DNA of 64,000 nt from Ciceribacter sp. L1K22 (GTDB lineage Bacteria; Pseudomonadota; Alphaproteobacteria; Rhizobiales; Rhizobiaceae), in assembly GCF_017599385.1 (NCBI RefSeq), contig NZ_JAGFPK010000001.1, forward strand, positions 3,146,483 through 3,210,482. Direction: 5' to 3'. The notes under the pieces are model-generated. The model worked only from the letters and a program-made list of their open reading frames with translations, had not been told where the DNA came from and made no database searches. Below, piece after piece: positions 56,948 through 64,000 of this stretch. A program made the position numbers and the translations under genes. Numbering within the stretch: the first letter of the stretch is position 1; each line of letters begins with the position of its first letter.

Positions 56948-59900
56948 ATGAATTTCTCCGCCTGGGCGATCCGAAATCCGATAGCGCCCCTACTTGCGTT
57001 TGCACTGCTGGTGTTTCTCGGCATCCAGTCGTTCTTTGCGCTGCCGATCACCCGTTTCCCGAACATCGACGTCCCGGTGGTTTCGATCGCCGTGACACAG
57101 AGCGGCGCCTCGCCGTCCGAACTGGAAATGCAGGTAACGAAAGAGGTCGAGGACGCCGTTGCCTCGATCAGCGGCGTCGACGAAATCACGTCGACGGTGA
57201 CGGATGGTCTTTCGTCCACTGCGGTCCTGTTCCGCATTGAAAAGCCAACCGAAGAAGCGGTACAGGACGTCAAGGACGCAATCGACAGAATTCGCGGTGA
57301 CCTGCCGGCCTCGGTCGACGAACCGATCGTTTCGAAGGTGGAAGTCGAGGGACAGGCGATCCAGACCTTTGCCGTATCCTCGCCCAATATGACCCTCGAA
57401 GAACTGTCGTGGTTCGTGGACGACACCATCAAGCGTGCGCTTCAGGGCCAGCCCGGCGTTGGTCGGATCGACCGTTACGGTGGCGCCGATCGTGAAATCC
57501 GCATCGCTCTGGATGCCGACAAGCTTAACGCGCTGGGGATCACGGCACCCGATGTCAACGCCCAACTGCGTAGCGTCAACCTCGACCTCGGCTCGGGGCG
57601 TGGCCAGGTGGGCGGCAGCGAGCAAAGCATCCGCACGCTCGGCGACGCCCGCAATGTGGCGGAGCTCGCCGAGACGACGATCGCGCTTCCGAGCGGACGC
57701 TTCGTCAAGCTCTCGGATCTTGGCACCGTCCGGGACACGTATGAAGAGCCGAAGTCCTTCTCGCGGTTCAATGGCGAGCCGTCGGTGACCTTTGCGGTGT
57801 TCCGCGCCAAGGGCGCGAGCGAAGTCTCCGTCGCCGAAACCGTGGCAGCCCAGCTTGACCAGATCCGGACCAACAATCCGAACGTCAACATCCAGATGGT
57901 CGACGATGCGGTCTACTTCACCTACGGAAACTACGAGGCGGCGATCCACACCCTGATCGAGGGCGCGATCCTTGCCGTCATCGTGGTTCTGATCTTCCTC
58001 CGCAACTGGCGTGCAACGCTGATTTCGGCCGTCGCACTGCCTCTCTCCGCGATACCAACCTTCTGGGTCATGGATCTGCTCGGCTTCTCGCTGAACCTTG
58101 TCAGCTTCCTGGCTCTCACGCTTGCGACCGGTATTCTCGTCGACGACGCGATCGTGGAAGTCGAAAACATCGCCCGCCATATCAAGATGGGCAAGACGCC
58201 CTACCGCGCGGCGCTGGAAGCGGCTGACGAAATCGGTCTCGCCGTTATCGCAACGAGCTTCACCATCATCGCCGTGTTCGTGCCGGTGTCGTTCATGCCG
58301 GGCATACCGGGCCAATACTTCATCCAGTTCGGCCTGACGGTGGCAATATCGGTGTTCTTCTCATTGCTGGTGGCGCGTCTTGTTACACCTTTGATGGCCG
58401 CGTATCTCATGCGCGCCGAAGACGCGATGGACGACCATAGCGACAACGACAGCGCGCTGATGAAGGCCTATACAAGGCTCGTCACCGGAACGACGAAGCG
58501 CTGGTACATGCGTTACGCGACGCTCGGCGGCGCGATTCTCTTCCTGATCGGTTCGATGATGCTTCTGGCCCAGGTGCCCGGCAGCTTCCTTCCGCCCGAA
58601 GATGCATCGCGCATCACCTTGTCGATAGAACTGCCACCCAACGCCACACTGGACGAAACGGCGGAAACGACGACTAAACTCTACGAAACAATCCGCGCAC
58701 TCGACGGTGTCGAAAGCGTGTTCGTGCTCGGCGGCGCCTCACCGAGGGGCGATCTGGAATTGCGTCGCGCGACGATCAACGTCATTCTTGGCAAGATCGA
58801 GCATTCGCTAGTCAAGACGCTCGTCAACAAGGGTCTGGGATCGATCCCCCTTGTCGGCGAATACCTGCCGAAGATGCCGGTTGAGGGTCGCGAGCGTCCA
58901 CAATGGGACATCGAGAAGGAACTCTTCGCAAAGGTGAGTTCAATCCCGGATGTGCGGGTGACGAAACTCAACGATCGCGGCGAGCGCGAACTGTCGTTCA
59001 ACTTCCTTGCAAGCAGCAGCGAGGAACTGGACGAGGCCGTGGCCAAGCTTGAAAGCCGCCTGCGTGCTTCACCGATCCTGGCCAACGTATCGTCGGAGGG
59101 CGCCCTGCCCCGCCCGGAACTCCAAATCCGGCCGCGCAAGGACGAGGCCGCCCGTCTCGGTATTACGCCGCAGCAAATCTCCGAGACGGTCCGCGTTGCT
59201 ACCATCGGCGATGTGGATGCGGCTTTGCCGAAGATCTCGCTCGATGACCGCCTGATCCCGATCCGCGCCCAGGCGTCCCTCGACGTCCGTCGCGACCTGC
59301 AGGCGATCCGCAACCTCAAGATCAAGACAGCGACGGGCAATACGGTTCCCCTCTATACGGTCGCCGACATCGACTATTCAGAGGGGCCGAGTTCGATCAA
59401 GCGCAACAACCGCAGCCGCGTGGTGTCGATCGGCTCCGACGTGCCGCAGGGGACTGCCCTGGATACGGCCAGTGACGAGTTCAAACGCATCGTCGAGGAG
59501 ACAGACCTGCCTCCGACGGTTCGACTCGCCGAGAGCGGTGATGCCAAGATCCAGGCCGAAATGGTCCAGGGCTTCGCGAACGCCATGCTGCTCGGCCTGC
59601 TTCTCGTCCTTGTGGTGCTGATCCTGCTCTTCAAGGACGTGATCCAGCCGTTCACCATCCTGTTCTCCCTGCCGCTCGCCATAGGGGGCGTGGCGGTGGG
59701 CCTAATCGTCACCAACAATGCGCTCTCGATGCCCGTTCTGATCGGCATCCTGATGCTGATGGGCATCGTGACCAAGAACGCCATCCTGCTCGTGGATTTC
59801 GCGATCGAGATGCGAAATCACGGTCTGGAGCGGGTTCACGCCATGGTGGAGGCAGGCCGCAAACGTGCTCGCCCGATCATCATGACGTCGATCGCGATGT

Positions 59901-60274
59901 CGGCAGGCATGTTGCCCTCCGCACTCGGTGTCGGCGAAGGCGGATCGTTCCGCTCTCCGATGGCGATCGCCGTGATAGGCGGCATTATCGTCTCGACGGT
60001 GCTGAGCCTTCTGGTCGTGCCCGCCTTCTTCCTGATCATGGATGACCTCTCGCGCGTCCTCGGTTGGGTGTTCAGCCGGATGGTCGGGAAGAAGGAAGAG
60101 GAGCAACTGGCAATGAACTCGGAGGAATTGACGCGTCTCGCCCAATCGAACCGCGAGAACCTCTCAGTGCTGGAAGCCAGACTCTCCGAAATCGAGGCCC
60201 GCAACCGCCCAGAACAGCGGCGCAGCGACCAGAAGAGCAATGTCGTGACACTTCCACCGCTCGCCGCGGAGTAG
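56948..60274 (+). CDS. RND family efflux pump (HAE1-type)
   Basis: 1108 residues from ATG 56948 (MNFSAWAIRNPIAPLLAFAL). It has the twelve-helix RND layout with two large periplasmic loops. Proton-relay acids are in ATGILVDDAIVEVENI. Pore and docking regions follow the AcrB/MexB plan. The C-terminal ~60 residues after the last helix (about residue 1045 on) are hydrophilic, with a Glu/Arg-rich coiled-coil-like stretch (LAQSNRENLSVLEARLSEIE). It exports hydrophobic compounds; the substrate is not predictable. Confidence 0.95.
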   Translation: MNFSAWAIRNPIAPLLAFALLVFLGIQSFFALPITRFPNIDVPVVSIAVTQSGASPSELEMQVTKEVEDAVASISGVDEITSTVTDGLSSTAVLFRIEKPTEEAVQDVKDAIDRIRGDLPASVDEPIVSKVEVEGQAIQTFAVSSPNMTLEELSWFVDDTIKRALQGQPGVGRIDRYGGADREIRIALDADKLNALGITAPDVNAQLRSVNLDLGSGRGQVGGSEQSIRTLGDARNVAELAETTIALPSGRFVKLSDLGTVRDTYEEPKSFSRFNGEPSVTFAVFRAKGASEVSVAETVAAQLDQIRTNNPNVNIQMVDDAVYFTYGNYEAAIHTLIEGAILAVIVVLIFLRNWRATLISAVALPLSAIPTFWVMDLLGFSLNLVSFLALTLATGILVDDAIVEVENIARHIKMGKTPYRAALEAADEIGLAVIATSFTIIAVFVPVSFMPGIPGQYFIQFGLTVAISVFFSLLVARLVTPLMAAYLMRAEDAMDDHSDNDSALMKAYTRLVTGTTKRWYMRYATLGGAILFLIGSMMLLAQVPGSFLPPEDASRITLSIELPPNATLDETAETTTKLYETIRALDGVESVFVLGGASPRGDLELRRATINVILGKIEHSLVKTLVNKGLGSIPLVGEYLPKMPVEGRERPQWDIEKELFAKVSSIPDVRVTKLNDRGERELSFNFLASSSEELDEAVAKLESRLRASPILANVSSEGALPRPELQIRPRKDEAARLGITPQQISETVRVATIGDVDAALPKISLDDRLIPIRAQASLDVRRDLQAIRNLKIKTATGNTVPLYTVADIDYSEGPSSIKRNNRSRVVSIGSDVPQGTALDTASDEFKRIVEETDLPPTVRLAESGDAKIQAEMVQGFANAMLLGLLLVLVVLILLFKDVIQPFTILFSLPLAIGGVAVGLIVTNNALSMPVLIGILMLMGIVTKNAILLVDFAIEMRNHGLERVHAMVEAGRKRARPIIMTSIAMSAGMLPSALGVGEGGSFRSPMAIAVIGGIIVSTVLSLLVVPAFFLIMDDLSRVLGWVFSRMVGKKEEEQLAMNSEELTRLAQSNRENLSVLEARLSEIEARNRPEQRRSDQKSNVVTLPPLAAE

Positions 60275-60297
60275 ACCCGCGTACTCACCTCCTCAGA

Positions 60298-60321
60298 AGC
60301 CGGGCCTAGCCCGGCTTTTTT
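60298..60321 (+). terminator. rho-independent terminator after the RND operon
   Basis: AGCCGGGC-CTA-GCCCGGCT makes a perfect 8-bp stem followed by TTTTT. It is 24 bases after the RND stop. Confidence 0.93.
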
Positions 60322-60364
60322 CTTGCCGCACCATACCGTATTTTCGCGAAATGCTCACAAACGG

Positions 60365-60378
60365 TTGATCGAAATCAA
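60365..60378. promoter_or_regulatory. perfect FNR box (anaerobox) upstream of the Crp/Fnr gene
   Basis: TTGATCGAAATCAA is an exact TTGAT-N4-ATCAA palindrome. It lies about 255 bases before the Crp/Fnr start, in a 359-base gap that otherwise holds the RND terminator and no credible gene. The distance implies a promoter with a long leader, or a small unannotated transcript between them. Confidence 0.75.
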
Positions 60379-60633
60379 CCCGCCGGCATCGCGGGCATCC
60401 TATTCTCAACGACTGAAATGGGCGACAGAGCACCGTTTCGAAGGCAACGATCGCCATGGGATCGGGAGATCGGCTTCTCCAGACGCTTGGTGTCGTGGGT
60501 CGCGCGAGGCGAAGCAGGTTCAAGGCAAGGCCAGACCTCGCCGCACCTGCGGTAAGGCCACCGGACATCGAAACGCGTGATCACGACCGGGATGAAGCGT
60601 GGCGCTGGGCGCCAGGGTGGGAGCCGTAGGAAC

Positions 60634-61317
60634 GTGAACAAGATACTGAAGTTGAATACACGCGACAGAAACATCCTCCTGAAGACGCCGTTCATGGCCT
60701 CCCTTGGCCCGACGGCGCTCGCGCAGATGCTGGAGATCGCGACCGTCACCAACTACGAGGCCCGGGACCTGTTGTTCCGCGAGGGAGAGCACGCCGAATA
60801 CTTCTTTTGCGTCCTGAGCGGCTATGTCCGCTTATACCGTCTGAACAAGGACGGCCGCGAGGCGGATATCCGGGTCTGCGGCCCTGGCGATACCTTCGCC
60901 GAATGCCTGCTCGCCGTCGGCGACACCTATCGCTACAACACCCAGGCCGCCGAGAACGTGACTGTCGCCCGGTTCGAGCTCGACAAGGTTCGCGCCCTTG
61001 CGGAGCAGGAAAAGGATGTGGCCAAGGCTATCATCCAGTGCCTGTCCAACTATCTCCGCTCGACCATGGATATCGTTGCCAACGACCGGCTTCAGACGGC
61101 GCCGCAGCGGGTCGCGCATTACCTCCTAGACCATTGCCCGCAGGACAGCCCCTCCGCCTCCATCAGGCTCCCGTTCCAGAAGAGCCTGTTGGCCGGAAAG
61201 CTCGGCCTGGCGCCGGAGGCTCTCTCCCGCGCCTTTTCCTCTCTGCGCCGCGCCGGTGTGACGGTGCGCGGCAGGGTCATTCAGATAAGCGACGTCAGTG
61301 CCCTCAAGCAGATCTGA
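60634..61317 (+). CDS. Crp/Fnr family transcriptional regulator (DNR/NnrR-like)
   Basis: 227 residues from GTG 60634 with GTAGGA upstream; ATG 60592 would add a basic stretch. The cyclic-nucleotide-like beta barrel (about 35-125) has LFREGEHAEYFFCVLSGYVR and CGPGDTFAECLLAVGDTYRY. A long helix (IIQCLSNYLRSTMDIVANDR) leads to the helix-turn-helix LAGKLGLAPEALSRAFSSLR, whose ExxSR pattern matches FNR and predicts recognition of TTGAT half-sites. The N-terminal Cys cluster of FNR is absent, so it is not an Fe-S oxygen sensor and is more like NO-sensing DNR/NnrR. Confidence 0.88.
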   Translation: MNKILKLNTRDRNILLKTPFMASLGPTALAQMLEIATVTNYEARDLLFREGEHAEYFFCVLSGYVRLYRLNKDGREADIRVCGPGDTFAECLLAVGDTYRYNTQAAENVTVARFELDKVRALAEQEKDVAKAIIQCLSNYLRSTMDIVANDRLQTAPQRVAHYLLDHCPQDSPSASIRLPFQKSLLAGKLGLAPEALSRAFSSLRRAGVTVRGRVIQISDVSALKQI

Positions 61318-61350
61318 CGGACGATTTACTCTCCCTGGTAGACAGCTTTC

Positions 61351-61378
61351 GGCCGCCACTCCGGCGGCCTCTTTTTTT
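61351..61378 (+). terminator. rho-independent terminator after the Crp/Fnr gene
   Basis: GGCCGCC-ACTCC-GGCGGCC forms a 7-bp stem followed by TC and seven T. It sits 33 bases after the regulator stop; the T run reaches the last base of ureG on the other strand. Confidence 0.9.
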
Positions 61379-61989
61379 CAGATACCGCCGTGCGTCACCA
61401 GGAAGTCGACGATCTCACCAAGCCCATCGCCTCGCTTCATGTCGGTGAAGACGAACGGGCGTCCGCCGCGCATGCGTCGCGCATCCCCGTCCATCACATC
61501 CGTGTCGACACCGACATAGGGTGCCAGGTCCTTCTTGTTGATGACCAGAAGGTCTGACCGCGTGATGGCGGGTCCGCCCTTGCGGGGGATTTCCTCGCCC
61601 TGGCAGACCGAGATGACGTAAATGCTGAGGTCCGCAAGGTCGGGCGAAAAGGTCGCTGCGAGATTGTCGCCGCCCGACTCGATGAACACGATGTCGAGGT
61701 CGTCGAAACGTCGTCCGAGCTCGGCGATGGCCTGGAGATTGATCGAGGCATCCTCCCGGATCGCCGTATGGGGACAGCCGCCGGTCTCAACCCCGATGAT
61801 CCGGTCGGATGTCAGCGCCTGCATGCGCACAAGCGCATCAGCATCCTCGCGCGTATAGATGTCATTGGTGACCACAGCTACCGAGTAGCGATCCCTGAGC
61901 GCCTTGCAGAGTTTCTCTGTCAGCGCCGTCTTGCCAGAGCCCACCGGCCCGCCGATACCGACCCTCAAGGGTCCGTTTTCCGATTTCAT
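61378..61989 (-). CDS. ureG: urease accessory GTPase UreG
   Basis: 203 residues. The P-loop is [17 protein letters not shown], followed by [17 protein letters not shown], the metal-binding [27 protein letters not shown] [20 protein letters not shown] and [12 protein letters not shown]. UreG uses GTP to deliver nickel to urease, with UreE, UreF and UreH/D. It is the last gene of the visible urease accessory group, 32 bases after ureF. Confidence 0.97.
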   Translation of the reverse strand: MKSENGPLRVGIGGPVGSGKTALTEKLCKALRDRYSVAVVTNDIYTREDADALVRMQALTSDRIIGVETGGCPHTAIREDASINLQAIAELGRRFDDLDIVFIESGGDNLAATFSPDLADLSIYVISVCQGEEIPRKGGPAITRSDLLVINKKDLAPYVGVDTDVMDGDARRMRGGRPFVFTDMKRGDGLGEIVDFLVTHGGI

Positions 61990-62021
61990 CGTCTTCTTCC
62001 TTTCGTCGCCCCGGCTGATCC

Positions 62022-62711
62022 TCAGGACCTGAACAGCCGCACAGGCTGCGTTTCATGACGAAGCGACATGATGTCACCTATCATGGTGCCGCTGCCCAGA
62101 TCGCCTTCCTCCGCAAATACCAACACCTCGGCGATGCGTTTGAGCAAATCCTCGGTCGCCGACTGTATGGCGACCGCCTCCACCTGTCCGATCACGCCAA
62201 ACCGGATGGCGACGGAGGTAGCCTGCGCGATATAGGCCTGCAGGAACGCAAGAAGCGCCCACTCCACCGGCACGCCATGAGCACCGGCGACAGCCCCAAC
62301 CGCGACCGGATAGGGCGCGGGATCTGGCAATCGATCCAGCACCGCCTCCGGCCATGCCCTGACCGCCGTTACAAAGGAACTGCCAAGACCTAGGCTCTCC
62401 GCATGCCGTTCCCGCGAACCGGCAAGTGATGTGGCAAGGTCGGCTAGTGCGGCGAGCTCTACAGCGTCCTCCTGACATCGATGCGCGAGCGACAGAAACA
62501 GGGCGTCCGTCCGCGTCGCACCGATCTCTAGAGATGAGTGTACCCAATCCCGCAGCGAGGGCCCGTCGGACACCAGCCGGTCCGCGACCGCGCGCTCCAG
62601 ACCGCCGGAATAGGCGAACGTGCCCACAGGAAAGGCGGGAGAAAGCCACGCCATCAGGCGAAGGAGAGCTTGTCGCTCCCCTATGTCGCCGCGCGGCGGG
62701 CTCTCACCCAT
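62022..62711 (-). CDS. ureF: urease accessory protein UreF
   Basis: 229 residues from ATG 62711, which overlaps the end of ureE by eight bases; ATG 62723 would lengthen it by four residues. It matches Ure[61 protein letters not shown] and [20 protein letters not shown]. UreF works with UreD/H and UreG in nickel insertion into urease. Confidence 0.95.
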   Translation of the reverse strand: MGESPPRGDIGERQALLRLMAWLSPAFPVGTFAYSGGLERAVADRLVSDGPSLRDWVHSSLEIGATRTDALFLSLAHRCQEDAVELAALADLATSLAGSRERHAESLGLGSSFVTAVRAWPEAVLDRLPDPAPYPVAVGAVAGAHGVPVEWALLAFLQAYIAQATSVAIRFGVIGQVEAVAIQSATEDLLKRIAEVLVFAEEGDLGSGTMIGDIMSLRHETQPVRLFRS

Positions 62712-63153
62712 GATGATGACCATGGCCGTGATATGCCCCGCGAACCGGTTGGAAACGCTCTTCCACCTCCGCGACCACCCCACCCAAGCCGATCAGCATC
62801 TCGCGGATCACATGATCGCGGAGAATGAGGATGCGATCGTCTTCGATTTGCGCCGACAGGTGACGATTGCCCAGATGCCAGGCAAGCTCGATCAAGTGAA
62901 GACGATCTCTTGCTCGTATTTCGAGCAGTTTTTCCGGCTTCGCCTCGATCTCCACAACGGTCCCGTCGTCCACCTCCAGCAAATCGCCATGGGCGAGCAG
63001 CACTGGCTCCTTCAGATCGAGCATGATCATGCTGTCATCCGCAAGATGCAGCAGCTTGCGCCTCAGATGTCGCTCGTCATGGGAGAGTATGATCTTGCCG
63101 GCCACGGGACGCATGCCCGCTCCGGCTGTCGAAATCGATGTTACGCGACGCAT
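62704..63153 (-). CDS. ureE: urease accessory nickel-binding protein UreE
   Basis: 149 residues from ATG 63153; the longer frame to 63207 is rejected. The N-terminal peptide-binding domain has [20 protein letters not shown] and [15 protein letters not shown] [17 protein letters not shown]. The metal-binding domain includes [20 protein letters not shown] and [12 protein letters not shown]. The C-terminal [11 protein letters not shown] tail binds nickel. It delivers nickel to UreG. Confidence 0.95.
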   Translation of the reverse strand: MRRVTSISTAGAGMRPVAGKIILSHDERHLRRKLLHLADDSMIMLDLKEPVLLAHGDLLEVDDGTVVEIEAKPEKLLEIRARDRLHLIELAWHLGNRHLSAQIEDDRILILRDHVIREMLIGLGGVVAEVEERFQPVRGAYHGHGHHHG

Positions 63154-63224
63154 GGACTGTCCTTTTGCACTGCAGTCAAACATGCAAAATTCACGCCAGC
63201 GCCGCAACCGGCAAATGCCGTAGA

Positions 63225-63992
63225 TCAGGAGAGCGACACGGCGGTTCTTGTCGGCGGGACGACCTCCATCGATCCCGCCTCCCCTTCGTCGCGACGGAAG
63301 GACAGCGCCAGCTCGCTCTCGTGCACCACCCGATTCCGACCGGCGGCTTTGGCAAGGTAGAGCGCCCGATCGGCGGACGAATAGACGATCTCTCCACGCC
63401 GTTCGCCGAACTCGGCGACGCCGACCGAGATGGTCGTGGAAATGGCAACATCCTCGAAAGCGACTCTCTGCTCGGCGATCCGCTGCCTCACCCGCTCGAC
63501 AAGCTCGATACGGCTTTGCATATCGCCGCCACGGATCACCACGCCGAATTCCTCGCCCCCGAGTCGAGCGGCGACATGCGGAGCGCCGAACACTTCGCGA
63601 ATGGCTGTTGCAACAGAACGGATCACCGTATCGCCAGCCAGATGTCCATGACGGTCATTGATCGCCTTGAAACGGTCGAGATCGAAGATGGCGAGCGAGG
63701 CGTTCTCTTCTCCCTGCGCCAGCAGCTCGGAAAACGCGCGTCGATTGAGAAGACCGGAGAGCATGTCGGTGCGGCTGAGACGTTCGAAACGCGCGCGGGA
63801 CAAGGTCAACTCCCGCATGGCGCTACCAAGGGCGAGAGCCATCAGTCCGGACACGGCACCGCCGATCAACCACGAAAAAAGAACAGACAGCAAAACCGCG
63901 TTGCTGAAATCGGGCGCGAGGCCGAGCACATGGTTGACCGGCAGCACGACCAGGCAGAGGGCAAACGACAAAAGAACGGCACGAAAAGCCAT
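63225..63992 (-). CDS. GGDEF diguanylate cyclase with membrane N-terminus
   Basis: 255 residues. Two hydrophobic segments ([20 protein letters not shown] and [20 protein letters not shown], about 6-62) precede the GGDEF domain (about 73-230), with [40 protein letters not shown] and the active-site [10 protein letters not shown]. It should make c-di-GMP. It lies 71 bases upstream of ureE in the same direction; the urease structural genes are not seen and could be further right. Confidence 0.88.
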   Translation of the reverse strand: MAFRAVLLSFALCLVVLPVNHVLGLAPDFSNAVLLSVLFSWLIGGAVSGLMALALGSAMRELTLSRARFERLSRTDMLSGLLNRRAFSELLAQGEENASLAIFDLDRFKAINDRHGHLAGDTVIRSVATAIREVFGAPHVAARLGGEEFGVVIRGGDMQSRIELVERVRQRIAEQRVAFEDVAISTTISVGVAEFGERRGEIVYSSADRALYLAKAAGRNRVVHESELALSFRRDEGEAGSMEVVPPTRTAVSLS

Positions 63993-64000
63993 CTTGAGGG

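Noticed and set aside
55519..57432. 637-codon minus-strand frame
   Set aside because: Antisense to the efflux adaptor and the start of the RND gene; no motif and it would cross their promoter.
60323..60580. Small gene under the FNR box at 60365
   Set aside because: The frame starts before the box, and its product is a low-complexity Arg-rich peptide without a ribosome site or family.

Overview
The window is a GC-rich chromosomal segment from an alphaproteobacterium, most likely a member of the Rhizobiaceae (Rhizobium / Agrobacterium / Sinorhizobium relatives). The grounds are an intergenic palindromic mosaic repeat of the RIME type, a rhizobial-style reductive pyrimidine locus (preT, preA, a RutR-like TetR gene, hydA, an amidohydrolase and an NMT1/THI5 ABC transporter), an ExoD homologue, pobA/pobR, PAS-rich hybrid kinases and ureEFG. 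There are no phage genes, transposases or CRISPR arrays. One tRNA, Arg(CCG), is present.

Layout. 1-3539: a PAS-rich hybrid histidine kinase (minus strand) running off the left edge. 3754-7815: an MttB-family methyltransferase, a WYL regulator divergent from a small ABM-like protein, an AlkC-type DNA alkylation repair protein and a DUF1905 protein. 7832-11169: two divergent arms, cytochrome b561 plus PepSY one way and a Tat-exported PepSY protein plus a PhoPQ-like two-component system the other. 11467-19976: a DEAD-box helicase, a methyltransferase, an EamA exporter, the circularly permuted ATP-grasp / alpha-E / transglutaminase operon, a J-domain protein, a MarR regulator, the tRNA and a PH-like protein. 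20110-34860: the most unusual block. A 1438-residue protein made of Ser/Thr-rich octapeptides is divergent from a TPR-GT41 (OGT/SPINDLY-like) glycosyltransferase. Next come UDP-galactopyranose mutase, a GT25 transferase, a double alpha/beta hydrolase, a flippase, a TupA-like ATP-grasp protein and a GumK-like transferase. 34961-39200: a truncated haemoglobin, small conserved proteins, pobA and its regulator. 39328-55426: reductive pyrimidine catabolism in two arms, separated by a GGDEF-EAL protein, ExoD and an exporter. 55750-60274: an RND efflux pair. 60634-63992: a Crp/Fnr regulator, ureG/ureF/ureE and a GGDEF protein.

How it fits together. PreT/PreA reduce uracil or thymine, HydA opens the ring, and the amidohydrolase releases the beta-amino acid. 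The ABC transporter beside them probably brings in the substrate. Two RutR-like palindromes (upstream of preT and of the amidohydrolase gene) and a perfect FNR box upstream of the rutR-like gene suggest joint control by pyrimidines and oxygen. A second perfect FNR box lies upstream of the Crp/Fnr gene, whose recognition helix has the ExxSR pattern able to read it.

The best candidate for an undescribed system is the repeat protein with its divergent GT41 enzyme. The repeat protein offers Ser/Thr acceptors every eight residues, and the enzyme belongs to a family that glycosylates proteins in the cytoplasm. The enzyme-substrate link is inferred from position and composition only.
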